From Ketobacter sp963922875 (GTDB taxonomy: Bacteria > Pseudomonadota > Gammaproteobacteria > Pseudomonadales > Ketobacteraceae): a stretch of DNA of 64,000 nt. Position 1 is the stretch's first letter. Each line of letters starts with the position of its first letter. Where the stretch lies: positions 84,053 to 148,052 of the forward strand of contig CAWUJH010000011.1 of assembly GCA_963922875.1 (NCBI GenBank), written 5' to 3'. The position numbers and the translations under genes were made by a program. Shown here in pieces: positions 1 to 8,581 of the stretch. The notes beneath the pieces were generated by a model. The model saw only the letters and a program-made list of their open reading frames with translations. It did no database searches and was not told the DNA's origin.

Positions 1-117
1 CATATAACAACGCAGTGTGTCCACCACCCGCACTTCATGCCCACGCTGCTCCCCCGCCTCAACCAATCGCTTAGTGGAGTAAAGTTTTGGGTTTCTGGAC
101 AAAATCGCGACTTTCAT
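1..117 (-). CDS. rimK: RimK, ribosomal protein S6 glutamate ligase (5' end only)
   Basis: Only the first 39 codons lie in the window. They read inward from an ATG at 117-115 and run off the left edge. The peptide starts MKVAILSRNPKLYSTKR and continues to a VVDTLRCYM segment, which matches the N-terminus of RimK as I recall it (MKIAILSRDGTLYSCKR in relatives). RimK is an ATP-grasp ligase that adds glutamates to the C-terminus of ribosomal protein S6. An AAAGGAA ribosome-binding site lies a few bases upstream of the ATG. The gene is divergent from the cyclic-nucleotide-binding gene, so 118-298 should hold both promoters. The catalytic domain is outside the window, so integrity cannot be judged. 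Confidence 0.85.
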   Translation of the reverse strand, partial: MKVAILSRNPKLYSTKRLVEAGEQRGHEVRVVDTLRCYM

Positions 118-298
118 TCAATTTCCTTTCCGAAAAGTTTGAGCTCTGGAGAGCCCGGATTACAGGGCCCTAGTCTCAAGGTATCTGCGATCAAGATCAA
201 GATATTGAGACGAAAATCCCAAGTCTCCCACTGCATGGCTCCCCCTGTATGTGTCCTGATCTATACTGGTAACTATCTGCTCGCTTAACGGTTTCACT

Positions 299-1318
299 AT
301 GTCCAACCTCTCACAAGAAATAATTAATGCTAAAATCGCCAAGCTCTCGCCATTCAATGAGTTAAGTGCCCCGGCCCTGCAAGAGGCCTTAAAATATTGC
401 GAGGTATTCAACGCACCGGCACGCAAGAAACTCTTCAAACGCGGAGAACAGGACGACAACAGCTATTATCTGCTAACCGGGACAGTGAATTTAATTGATG
501 AGAATTTCAACAGCTTCATCTACGAAAGTGATGACCCTCGCTGCCTGAATCCTTTGGACAATAATGCTACACATCAATTCTCGGCGATTACCACCGAAGA
601 TAGCCATGTCCTAAAAGTCAATAAGATGCAGCTTGATTTGGCCATGACCTGGGAGTCGGCCAATTTGGAAGTCAGCCTTGATGCGACAGATGGTGGCTCA
701 GACTGGATGTCCGCTTTGTTGGATTCCGACGTTTTCGCTAAAGTTCCACCCACCAATATCCAGCAACTGTTTAGCTCTTTTGAAACGCTGGAATTTAGCG
801 CTGGAACCACCGTAATAAAGGAAAATGACGTGGGTGACTCATTTTTTGTTATTCAGGAGGGACAGGCCGAAGTTAGCGCCCAATCGGAGCAAGGGGAACA
901 AGTCCTGGCTCACTTAAAACCAGGGCAATTTTTTGGTGAAGAAGCCTTAATCGGAGAAACTACCCGTAACGCAACCGTTACCATGAAAACTGACGGCAAA
1001 CTGATGCGACTGGATAAGGACACCTTCAAACAGCTATTAGAGCAGCCAGTACTGAACTCTTTAACGGAGAAGGACCTAGAAGCGATCGTGGCGGATGGCA
1101 CAAAACTTTGCTTACTGGATGTGCGCCTCACCGGCGAATACCGCCATTCACACCGAGAAAACAGCGTTAATATTCCCCTCAACCGATTAAGGGCAAGACT
1201 GCCCCAACTCAGTACCGGTACCATCTATGTAATACCCAACAACGCCGGGCCCCGCAGTGAACTGGGCGTCTATTTACTGGTAAAGGCGGGACTACAAGCC
1301 TATCTTTTGAAAGAATAA
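299..1318 (+). CDS. Cyclic nucleotide-binding domain protein with degenerate rhodanese-like tail
   Basis: This 339-residue cytoplasmic protein has no signal peptide. Residues about 15-115 form a weak cNMP-binding-like fold. Residues about 137-250 form a clear one, with FGEEALIGE followed by TTRNATV, which corresponds to the phosphate-binding cassette (E214, R223). Residues about 258-339 resemble a rhodanese domain (LLDVRLTGEYRHSH, then NIPL). In the active-site loop the expected C-x-x-G-x-R-S reads N-N-A-G-P-R-S, so the catalytic cysteine is Asn314 and sulfurtransferase activity is unlikely. It has no helix-turn-helix, so it is not a CRP-type transcription factor. I infer a nucleotide-sensing regulatory protein whose partner is unknown. 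Confidence 0.8.
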   Translation: MSNLSQEIINAKIAKLSPFNELSAPALQEALKYCEVFNAPARKKLFKRGEQDDNSYYLLTGTVNLIDENFNSFIYESDDPRCLNPLDNNATHQFSAITTEDSHVLKVNKMQLDLAMTWESANLEVSLDATDGGSDWMSALLDSDVFAKVPPTNIQQLFSSFETLEFSAGTTVIKENDVGDSFFVIQEGQAEVSAQSEQGEQVLAHLKPGQFFGEEALIGETTRNATVTMKTDGKLMRLDKDTFKQLLEQPVLNSLTEKDLEAIVADGTKLCLLDVRLTGEYRHSHRENSVNIPLNRLRARLPQLSTGTIYVIPNNAGPRSELGVYLLVKAGLQAYLLKE

Positions 1319-1370
1319 AGCGCTAAATTCGCGGAATTGATGAACATTTAACACCGAAAAAGCGCTTTTT
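1317..1370 (+). terminator. Candidate rho-independent terminator after the cNMP-binding gene
   Basis: AAAGCGCT at 1317-1324 pairs with AGCGCTTT at 1361-1368, and a run of T follows. A small inner palindrome (AATTC-GCG-GAATT, 1326-1338) shortens the otherwise long loop. The structure begins inside the stop codon. It is weaker than the other terminators in this window because the loop is branched. Confidence 0.4.
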
Positions 1371-1413
1371 AATGATAATAAACCCCTCGCAGAGTAGGAT
1401 TTGTTATAGACAT

Positions 1414-1422
1414 TGATATAAT
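1414..1422 (+). promoter_or_regulatory. Extended -10 promoter candidate for the hybrid kinase
   Basis: TGATATAAT is a perfect extended -10 element (TGn plus TATAAT at 1417-1422). It lies about 40 bases before the kinase ATG. No good -35 hexamer lies 16-18 bases upstream, which is usual for extended -10 promoters. Confidence 0.5.
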
Positions 1423-1461
1423 TAGCACGAAAAATACTCAGCGCAGGATGCCCCAGTAAGA

Positions 1462-4287
1462 ATGAAGAGTGTAGTCAACATAGCCGCCCCAAACACTGTC
1501 CTAGGCTACTTTGCTTTAGCGCTCTGCTTGTTTCTTTTTACTTCATCAAGCTACGCTAAACTGGAAATTGACTCAGACCAATTCAATTTACAAATCACCC
1601 AGAATGCGTCCTATTTTGAAGATTCCAGCAATTACTATAAAGCCGAAGATTTTCTAGAAAAATCTTTGGCTCAACAATTCACCCCGACACGGACACCCAT
1701 TTTTCGTCTGGGCTATACCGCTTCCACCCTCTGGCTTGAACTGGAGATGGAAAATGTTCTTACCCGGCCAGTCACGGCTTTTTTGTACGTCACACTGCCC
1801 AATCTGGCGCTGTTTGAGATCTACAGCTTTAATCACAACGGCATTGCATTATTGGAGACTTCGGGCAATGCCACAGAAAATGTCCATGGCTCAGTCCCCC
1901 ATCGGTCACCCGTATCCAAGCTAACCCTGGTTTCCGGTACCAATAAATACCTCATTAGAATCAAAACCAACCAGTACCTAAACTTCACTTTGAAGCTGGC
2001 CGATCCCGTTTCCTTCTATCAAGAACAGTTCAGCAAACATTTGTTGTCCGGACTAACCGTCGGTGCTTTGATCATGCTTTGTATCTTTGGCATCGCGGGG
2101 TATGTTAGAGACCGCGAACCCACCTATTTGGCTTTCATTTTTTATACGGCAAGCATCGGTATTTATACTGCCTCAAGCTTAGGCTATGTTGGCTTTTATT
2201 GGTTTCCCCTCCCCAATTTAAGCCCGCGTCTGGAAACCCTCACCTTGTTATTAATAAGCGGTTCAATGTTGATTTTCAGCCGTCTTCTTTTTGATATTCC
2301 AAGCCACCGCAAACGACTCAATGTGTTGTGTCTTGCCGTTCTGGGATTAATCAGTAGTGGCGCTGTTATTAGCTTTGCCATGGAAACCCAGACCGCCTCA
2401 GAGTTTGGTGCGTTACTAACCCTAATTGCGATTCCCTTTAATTTTTACCTGACAGCCAGTCGGGCGATGGACGGCACCAAGACCGCCCGCTGGATGATAT
2501 TGCCAAGTCTGCTAATGATCGTATTGGGCGGCCTTACGGCACAAAATGTGTTTGGTATTTTGGCGTTTGGGTCGGGCACGCTCTGGCTATTGATTATCGC
2601 TTTAATGGCGCATTGTTTGTTCGGTGCGCTGGCTGTTGCTATGCGGCAACATGACGCCCGGGTAAACCAAGAAAAACAACGCCAGCAAATTGCAATAAAA
2701 GAAGCTTCACGGGGCGCAAAGACAGAATTCCTGGCTCAAATAAGCCATGAAATCCGCACGCCGATGAATGGTATTTTGGGTATGGCTGAACTATTAGCGG
2801 ATTCGCCACTAACGAACTCCCAAGAAGATTATATTAAAACCATAAATACCTCAGGCAGCAACTTACTAAAAATCCTCGACGATATTTTAGATTATTCAAA
2901 AATTGAGACAGGCAACCTTAATCTCGATATCACGTCTTTCGATATCGGGCTCGCCTTAACGGAATGTGTGGAGTCCTTTAAGGACGTCGCTGCGGAAAAA
3001 AATCTAGAACTCGCCACCCACATGGACCGTAATATTCCATTTCAGGTAAAAGGTGACCCTGCCCGAGTTCGTCAGGTGCTGGCTAATTTATTGTCCAACG
3101 CCACCAAATTTACCGAACGAGGCAGCATACACGTTCATATTGCACTCGATACTGAACGTGGACCCAACTTTGTTAAAGTGACAATAAGTGATACAGGAAT
3201 CGGAATCAACCGCGAACAATTACTGGATTTGTTTGGTCAAAATGAAGATCACCTACAGCAATTGGGCCATCACGGCCTGGGGCTTCCTATCTCGCAGCGT
3301 CTAGTGGAGCTTATGGGTGGTGAAATGGGAGCCAACAGCCAACCCAATCGCGGCAGCACTTTCTGGTTCAGCATTCCCCTGGAACCCGATCCTCACAGCC
3401 AGGATCAGCCTTTATTTGCCGAACAGCTACAGGGCATGCGCCTGTTGATTGTGGATGACAATGCCTCTTGTCGTTTAGTACTGCAGCAACAAGCAAACAG
3501 CTGGGGTATGAATATCAGCGCAGCCTCCAACGGCAAACAAGCACTGGCCATGCTGCATAACCAGGCTGTTATTCACGAACCCTTTGACATTGTTATACTC
3601 GACCATGAAATGCCGGGCATGAGCGGCATGGAATTAGCCGCCAAAATAAAAGAAGATACGATCGTGAACAACGATCCTCTGGTGCTCATGCTCACCGGAT
3701 TAAGCATGGCACCCAGCAACTCGGCCGCCCGTAACGCAGGCATTCGCAGAGTGATTAACAAGCCCATCACCGGTCGCCTGTTGCGCTCAACCCTGCTGGA
3801 AGAACTGGCTCATTTACGGCGTATTCAAGCAGATCATCCACCGATTAAGGATAACATCGCACCTCTGCCACCCATGAAAGTTCTGGTAGCGGAAGATCAT
3901 CACCTGTCGCAAAAAGTCATCAAAGGAATGCTGTCCCGTTTGGGAGTCAGCGCCACGACCGTAGACGACGGCGCGGCAGCGGTAGCACAAATCAAAGAGC
4001 AGGATTACGATTTGATCTTGATGGACTGTGAGATGCCGGTGATGAGTGGTTTCGATGCGGCGAAGGAAATACGCGCTTGGGAGCAAGCTGAATCCAGACG
4101 CCCAGTCCCTATTATCGCCCTCACGGCCCACATAATGGACGAGCACAAAGAGCATAGCCTCCAGTGTGGCATGAATGCCCATTTATCCAAACCCATTGAG
4201 CTGAGCGAACTGCGTGATATTCTGCTGGAATGGTTTTCGGCTTACGACAACCAGGACCCCCCGTTCGATCAACGCAACCTGGGCTAA
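1462..4287 (+). CDS. Hybrid sensor histidine kinase, 7TMR-DISM type, two receiver domains
   Basis: This 941-residue membrane protein begins with a signal peptide (cleavage near residue 32). A periplasmic 7TMR-DISM extracellular domain spans about 35-185, and seven-helix DISM membrane segments span about 193-395. The kinase core follows: H-box ISHEIRTP with phospho-accepting His429, N-box NLLSNATKF, G1 DTGIGI and G2 GLGLPIS. Two receivers follow, with Asp714 (LDHEMPGMSG) and Asp855 (MDCEMPVMSG). No HPt domain is present, so a separate phosphotransfer protein is expected. The domain order resembles RetS/LadS-type regulators that control sessile versus motile behaviour, but the ligand is unknown. 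Its stop overlaps the convergent ATPase gene by four bases. Confidence 0.88.
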   Translation: MKSVVNIAAPNTVLGYFALALCLFLFTSSSYAKLEIDSDQFNLQITQNASYFEDSSNYYKAEDFLEKSLAQQFTPTRTPIFRLGYTASTLWLELEMENVLTRPVTAFLYVTLPNLALFEIYSFNHNGIALLETSGNATENVHGSVPHRSPVSKLTLVSGTNKYLIRIKTNQYLNFTLKLADPVSFYQEQFSKHLLSGLTVGALIMLCIFGIAGYVRDREPTYLAFIFYTASIGIYTASSLGYVGFYWFPLPNLSPRLETLTLLLISGSMLIFSRLLFDIPSHRKRLNVLCLAVLGLISSGAVISFAMETQTASEFGALLTLIAIPFNFYLTASRAMDGTKTARWMILPSLLMIVLGGLTAQNVFGILAFGSGTLWLLIIALMAHCLFGALAVAMRQHDARVNQEKQRQQIAIKEASRGAKTEFLAQISHEIRTPMNGILGMAELLADSPLTNSQEDYIKTINTSGSNLLKILDDILDYSKIETGNLNLDITSFDIGLALTECVESFKDVAAEKNLELATHMDRNIPFQVKGDPARVRQVLANLLSNATKFTERGSIHVHIALDTERGPNFVKVTISDTGIGINREQLLDLFGQNEDHLQQLGHHGLGLPISQRLVELMGGEMGANSQPNRGSTFWFSIPLEPDPHSQDQPLFAEQLQGMRLLIVDDNASCRLVLQQQANSWGMNISAASNGKQALAMLHNQAVIHEPFDIVILDHEMPGMSGMELAAKIKEDTIVNNDPLVLMLTGLSMAPSNSAARNAGIRRVINKPITGRLLRSTLLEELAHLRRIQADHPPIKDNIAPLPPMKVLVAEDHHLSQKVIKGMLSRLGVSATTVDDGAAAVAQIKEQDYDLILMDCEMPVMSGFDAAKEIRAWEQAESRRPVPIIALTAHIMDEHKEHSLQCGMNAHLSKPIELSELRDILLEWFSAYDNQDPPFDQRNLG

Positions 4288-5762
4288 TCAGCCAATACCG
4301 TACGACCCTGTGCCCACTGCCGCAATTTCGCTATAGACTCTTCCATAACCACAGATAACGGCTGAGTATTGCTTATAGCCCGAATCATATGATCTATGTC
4401 CAGCGCCGTGCCTTCTGCCTGACAACTGTACAAACTGGTCACCACGACCTGCTCAATCTCAGCCCCGGAAAAGCCATCGGTGAGCAACGCCAAACGGGAC
4501 AAGTCATAAGTTTCTGATGCTTGTTGGCGTTTGCGCAAATGGATCGCAAATATATCTTCACGAGCAGCTAACGATGGTAAGTCCACAAAGAAAATTTCAT
4601 CCAACCGCCCTTTACGAATTAATTCCGCTGGCAGTTGACTAATGTCATTAGAGGTGGCCACTAAAAATACTGGCTGCGTTCGCTCGGCCATCCAGGTTAA
4701 TAATGTTCCCAGTATCCGACGAGAAACCCCCAGGTCGGAGTGATCGACCGACAGCGCTTTTTCCAGTTCATCTAACCACAACACACAGGGTGACAGTTGT
4801 TCTGCCAAGACCAATGACTCCCGCAGATTTTTTTCGGTTTCCCCAATAAACTTGTTATATAAGGCCGCAAAGTCGAGCCGCAATAAAGGAACACCCCACA
4901 CCCCTGCCACCGCTTTTGCGGCCAAACTTTTACCACCACCCTGAACACCTAGCAACAACAGCCCTTTAGGGATATCGGCCTCGCCGCTCGGTTGCAGAAA
5001 GGGCCTTTGCCTTTGTTTAAGCCACAGCTTTAAGGAATCCAAACCACCAATTTCAGCAAAAGTGGTGGTGTCGTACTCGAAACTGAGGACTCCCTCCATA
5101 CCCAACAATTGGAATTTGGCTCGATTCAAACTCGGCAGATCTGATGCCGTAATAGCGCCATCATCTACAATCGCTCCACGGGCCAAGCGCCGGGCGTCAG
5201 CAAAGGTGAGCCCCCGCAGATTGGCCACCAATTTATCCAGAGTGCGACTATCGGTCTTCACTTTCTGACCAGAATTCAGATAAGACCAACTCGCGGCTTC
5301 GTCTTTCACTAATTGTAAAAGCTGTTCATCTGAAGGCAGTGACAAACTCATTTGCGCACTGTAGCGGGCAATTTCTGGGGGCACAGGACAAGCATGACTC
5401 AGTAAAATCACCCAATGTTGATTACTATCATGGGCCATGGCGATCTCTTTTAGTAACCGCACATGCTTTGGTTGATCCTCAAGGTAAGGATGAAAATCAC
5501 ACAGAATATACACCGCTGGTGAAGTGGCTCTCTTGATCAATGCCAACACGGCTTCTGGTTCAGAGGCCAGCTCACCGTCTGCCGCTGATTCCAGATCAAT
5601 ACGTATAACGCCTTCCGTAATCGACCAGCGAAACACCGGCTTGCCCTGTTTAATCGCGGTTCGTTTAATAAACTCCAATGCCCGCAACTCTTCGTAAGTT
5701 TGGATAACAATAATGGGCACCCGTGACTGCATCATAATTTCAAGGTCTGTGGCGTCAGGCAT
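4284..5762 (-). CDS. AAA+ ATPase, Ycf46-like
   Basis: The product is 492 residues. The N-terminal half (1-225) resembles the degenerate N-terminal region of Ycf46-type proteins (VPIIVIQTYEELRALEFI). The C-terminal half is an AAA+ module with Walker A GVQGGGKS, Walker B VLWLDELEKAL, and a sensor/arginine region (ATSNDISQLPAELIRKGRLDE). Ycf46-like proteins occur in cyanobacteria, plastids and many proteobacteria, where they have been linked to bicarbonate use. Their mechanism is not settled. The gene is single, convergent with the kinase (overlap CTAA) and divergent from coq7. The family call is from motifs only. Confidence 0.75.
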   Translation of the reverse strand: MPDATDLEIMMQSRVPIIVIQTYEELRALEFIKRTAIKQGKPVFRWSITEGVIRIDLESAADGELASEPEAVLALIKRATSPAVYILCDFHPYLEDQPKHVRLLKEIAMAHDSNQHWVILLSHACPVPPEIARYSAQMSLSLPSDEQLLQLVKDEAASWSYLNSGQKVKTDSRTLDKLVANLRGLTFADARRLARGAIVDDGAITASDLPSLNRAKFQLLGMEGVLSFEYDTTTFAEIGGLDSLKLWLKQRQRPFLQPSGEADIPKGLLLLGVQGGGKSLAAKAVAGVWGVPLLRLDFAALYNKFIGETEKNLRESLVLAEQLSPCVLWLDELEKALSVDHSDLGVSRRILGTLLTWMAERTQPVFLVATSNDISQLPAELIRKGRLDEIFFVDLPSLAAREDIFAIHLRKRQQASETYDLSRLALLTDGFSGAEIEQVVVTSLYSCQAEGTALDIDHMIRAISNTQPLSVVMEESIAKLRQWAQGRTVLAD

Positions 5763-5876
5763 TAAAGTCTCACTTTTATTAAGGCGATTATCTGATCTTA
5801 GTGTGGTAAAGAATGGGTGGCAAATGATAAGGTATTCATTACTATTTGGTCATTGAAGATACAGAGCAGAGCGCTT

Positions 5877-6524
5877 ATGACTCGACCCAGACGTTACAGT
5901 TTATTTGATAATCTTATCGATCAGGCGGACAACGCATTGCGCACTATGGCCGCTGGCCATAACGGTACCCAGCGCCCTAACCCCACTGAAGATACCAGTA
6001 TCCCTCAATTAGATGCTCGGGAACGACGCCATGTGGCGGGGCTGATGAGAGTGAATCATACCGGGGAAGTCTGTGCTCAGGCCCTTTATAAAGGCCAGGC
6101 CATGACGGCACGGCTGCCACGCATCAAACGGCAGATGGAAATTTCCGCCCAGGAAGAAGAAGATCATCTTAATTGGTGCCAGCAACGACTCCAGGAACTT
6201 GATAGCCACCCCAGTATCCTAAATCCGGTATGGTATGCTATGTCCTTCGGAATTGGTGCTGCCGCCGGTAAAATCGGCGATCGTTGGAGTTTGGGTTTTG
6301 TGGAAGAAACTGAAATCCAAGTGTGCGCGCATCTACAGCAGCATGTAGAAAAATTACCCGTTCACGATGAACGCAGCAAAAAAATTCTTCACCAAATGCA
6401 CGAAGACGAAGCTCGTCATGCCGAAAAAGCCCACGCTGCAGGTGCAATCAATTTGCCGCGCCCGGTGAAAAAATTGATGAGCGTCGTTTCCAAAGTCATG
6501 ACAACCACGGCCTATCGATTTTAA
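5877..6524 (+). CDS. coq7: Coq7, 2-polyprenyl-3-methyl-6-methoxy-1,4-benzoquinone monooxygenase
   Basis: Coq7 is a di-iron hydroxylase that catalyses the last hydroxylation in ubiquinone synthesis. It acts at the inner membrane. The di-iron ligand motifs are visible: NHTGEVCAQALY, EEEDHLNWC, ETEIQVCAHL and EDEARHAE. I chose the ATG at 5877 (MTRPRRYSLFDNLIDQAD). It gives 215 residues, the same length as the Pseudomonas enzyme I recall, and its start aligns. An upstream in-frame ATG at 5817 would add 20 residues unlike the family. The gene is monocistronic, with no strong terminator seen before the min operon. Confidence 0.92.
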   Translation: MTRPRRYSLFDNLIDQADNALRTMAAGHNGTQRPNPTEDTSIPQLDARERRHVAGLMRVNHTGEVCAQALYKGQAMTARLPRIKRQMEISAQEEEDHLNWCQQRLQELDSHPSILNPVWYAMSFGIGAAAGKIGDRWSLGFVEETEIQVCAHLQQHVEKLPVHDERSKKILHQMHEDEARHAEKAHAAGAINLPRPVKKLMSVVSKVMTTTAYRF

Positions 6525-6601
6525 ATTGACCAATATCGTTCGCTTCATCACAGATTATTAATAAAGAAATAAATTCTTTGCAGTTTTATTAAGAGGATTT
6601 C

Positions 6602-6610
6602 TGGTACAAT
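6602..6610 (+). promoter_or_regulatory. Extended -10 promoter candidate for minCDE
   Basis: TGGTACAAT is an extended -10 element (TGn plus TACAAT) about 100 bases before the preferred minC start. A TTGCAG at 6579-6584 lies 21 bases upstream, too far for a good -35. Confidence 0.4.
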
Positions 6611-6708
6611 TCTGATCAATGCAGTATGCTCAGAAAAAATAAAAACAAATCATGTGCACCGCGACATTTGATTTGCCCTCAACGAAAAACAGACTAAACT
6701 CAGACACT

Positions 6709-7434
6709 ATGCAGGACACAGACGCCGCTATCGATTCGGAAGCCTGTTTCAAATTGAAAGGCAACCGAGTAACAATGACAATTCTGGAGCTCTATCGTTA
6801 TGATTATAAGAGCTTCAATGACGCCCTCTCCGCCACTGTTAGCAACGCCCCTGATTTTTTTCAGCAAACTCCAGTAATTCTAAGCTTGGAAAAATGCACA
6901 GAACAGTCGTTCATCGACTTTATCGAACTGGGTGAATTGTGCCGGGAGTACGGCATGGTACCGGTTGCTGTCAGGGGTGGTAATGAGGAACAAATTCTCG
7001 CCGCCAACGTCGCCGGATTACCCAAACTACCGGCCGCAACCAGTGGCAACAAAGTCACTGAAAGCACCGAAACCACCATTACTGTGCGCGGTATAAAAGT
7101 GGCAGAGAGTGCCAATAAAATCATCACAACCCCCATTCGTTCCGGGCAACAAGTGTATGCCGAAGGCGGTGACTTAGTGGTGATTGCACCGGTTAGCGCA
7201 GGCGCAGAAATTCTGGCTGACGGTAATATTCATGTGTATGGCCCTTTGCGAGGCCGCGCGCTCGCTGGCGTGAAAGGGGATACTGATGCCAGAATATTCT
7301 GCCAAAGTTTGGAGGCAGAATTAATCTCCATAGCTGGCAGTTATAAAGTAAGCGAAGATCTCCGCGGTGAGCTTTGGCAGCAAGCCGTCAAAGCCTCACT
7401 CGAGGGTGATCAACTTAAAATCAGCCCATTGTAA
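6709..7434 (+). CDS. minC: MinC, septum site-determining protein
   Basis: MinC inhibits FtsZ polymerisation away from mid-cell and is carried to the membrane by MinD. The N-terminal FtsZ-inhibiting domain begins near CFKLKGNRVTMTILEL. The C-terminal beta-helical domain carries the family signature (VYAEGGDLVVIAPVSAGAE, then DGNIHVYGPLRGRALAG). I prefer the ATG at 6709 because it leaves 12-13 residues before the KLKG motif, as in the Pseudomonas protein. The upstream ATG at 6652 would add 19 residues. Neither start has a clear Shine-Dalgarno sequence, so the start is the uncertain part. It is first gene of minC-minD-minE, 20 bases before minD. Confidence 0.93.
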   Translation: MQDTDAAIDSEACFKLKGNRVTMTILELYRYDYKSFNDALSATVSNAPDFFQQTPVILSLEKCTEQSFIDFIELGELCREYGMVPVAVRGGNEEQILAANVAGLPKLPAATSGNKVTESTETTITVRGIKVAESANKIITTPIRSGQQVYAEGGDLVVIAPVSAGAEILADGNIHVYGPLRGRALAGVKGDTDARIFCQSLEAELISIAGSYKVSEDLRGELWQQAVKASLEGDQLKISPL

Positions 7435-7454
7435 TTATTTAAGAGGATACGACA

Positions 7455-8267
7455 TTGGCAGAAATCATCGTGGTGACCTCAGGCAAAGGTGGAGTTGGTA
7501 AAACAACGACCAGCGCTGCTATAGGGACAGGCTTGGCAATGCTGGGCCACAAAACTGTCATCGTGGACTTCGACGTAGGCCTACGAAATCTGGATCTGAT
7601 CATGGGCTGCGAAAGACGCGTGGTCTATGACTTCGTTAACGTGATTAATGGCGAAGCCAATCTAAACCAGGCCTTGATCAAAGACAAACGAGTGGACAAC
7701 CTGAGTATTTTACCCGCTTCGCAAACTCGGGATAAAGACGCCTTAACCCAGGAAGGCGTACAGAAAGTATTGGATGAGTTGAAGAAAACCCACGACTACA
7801 TCGTCTGCGATTCACCGGCTGGCATCGAAAAAGGCGCCATGATGGCTATGTACTTTGCCGACAAAGCAGTGGTTGTAACCAATCCAGAAGTGTCCTCAGT
7901 AAGGGACTCTGATCGAATACTCGGAATTTTGCAAAGTAAAACCATGCGCGCCGAAAAAGGCGAAGCACCTATTCAAGAACACTTACTGCTAACCCGTTAC
8001 AACCCGGAACGCGTGGATCGGGGAGAAATGCTGGGCGTAAAAGATGTGGAGGATATTCTCTCCATCCCCCTACTCGGTGTTATTCCTGAGTCCAAATCTG
8101 TACTATCAGCCTCAAACCAGGGCCAGCCGGTGATTTTGGACATAGAAAGCGACGCCGGCCAAGCCTATAGCGACGCGGTGCGCCGCTTACTGGGCGAGAA
8201 TGTCGAGCATCGATTCCTTATGGCGGCCAAAAAAGGCCTGTTATCGAGAATGTTTGGGGGTCGATAA
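7455..8267 (+). CDS. minD: MinD, septum site-determining ATPase
   Basis: MinD is a ParA-type ATPase that binds the membrane when ATP-loaded and recruits MinC. The 270-residue product has the deviant Walker A GKGGVGKTT near residue 10. It ends in an amphipathic membrane-targeting helix (KKGLLSRMFGG). The start codon is TTG at 7455, preceded by AAGAGGA at 7441-7447 with a seven-base spacer. The position fits because the peptide begins MAEIIVVTSGKGG, as in homologues. It overlaps minE by one base (TAATG), suggesting translational coupling. Confidence 0.96.
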   Translation: MAEIIVVTSGKGGVGKTTTSAAIGTGLAMLGHKTVIVDFDVGLRNLDLIMGCERRVVYDFVNVINGEANLNQALIKDKRVDNLSILPASQTRDKDALTQEGVQKVLDELKKTHDYIVCDSPAGIEKGAMMAMYFADKAVVVTNPEVSSVRDSDRILGILQSKTMRAEKGEAPIQEHLLLTRYNPERVDRGEMLGVKDVEDILSIPLLGVIPESKSVLSASNQGQPVILDIESDAGQAYSDAVRRLLGENVEHRFLMAAKKGLLSRMFGGR

Positions 8268-8530
8268 TGAATCTTTTAGGCTACTTTAGAGCAAAAAAGA
8301 AAAGCTCTGCCAGTATCGCAAAAGAACGGTTGCAGATCCTTGTAGCCCACGAGCGCACCACTAAAGACCAGCCGGATTACCTCCCGGCTTTGCAGCGTGA
8401 CCTTATAGCGGTCATCTGCAAATACGTACACATCGATGATGAAATGGTATCCGTATCCTTGGATAATACCGATGACTGCGCGGTACTTGAACTGAACATC
8501 ACGCTGCCGGAACCTGAGACGGCCTCTTAA
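8267..8530 (+). CDS. minE: MinE, cell division topological specificity factor
   Basis: MinE stimulates MinD ATPase at its N-terminal helix and drives pole-to-pole oscillation. The 87-residue length is typical. The N-terminus (NLLGYFRAKKKSSASIAKERL) has the hydrophobic-basic membrane/MinD-binding segment, followed by the DLIAVICKYV beta strand of the topological specificity domain. The ATG shares its A with the minD stop. A strong hairpin follows the stop. Confidence 0.96.
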   Translation: MNLLGYFRAKKKSSASIAKERLQILVAHERTTKDQPDYLPALQRDLIAVICKYVHIDDEMVSVSLDNTDDCAVLELNITLPEPETAS

Positions 8531-8543
8531 AACTGAAAAAATC

Positions 8544-8578
8544 TGTGCGCCAACCGCTGTTTCAAAGCTTGGCGCACA
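8544..8578. terminator. Bidirectional terminator hairpin between minE and the ycgR-like gene
   Basis: TGTGCGCCAA (8544-8553) and TTGGCGCACA (8569-8578) form a perfect 10-bp stem with a 15-base loop. A run of A precedes it on the + strand, which gives a U-tract for transcripts on the minus strand. It separates two convergent genes. Confidence 0.7.
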
Positions 8579-8581
8579 ATC

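Noticed and set aside
37..288. An 83-codon open frame on the + strand at the left edge
   Set aside because: It lies antisense to the rimK 5' end and across the divergent promoter region, with no ribosome-binding site or recognisable product.
3814..4182. A 122-codon minus-strand frame inside the hybrid kinase
   Set aside because: It is antisense to the second receiver domain, whose own frame has clear motifs. The antisense peptide has no family pattern.
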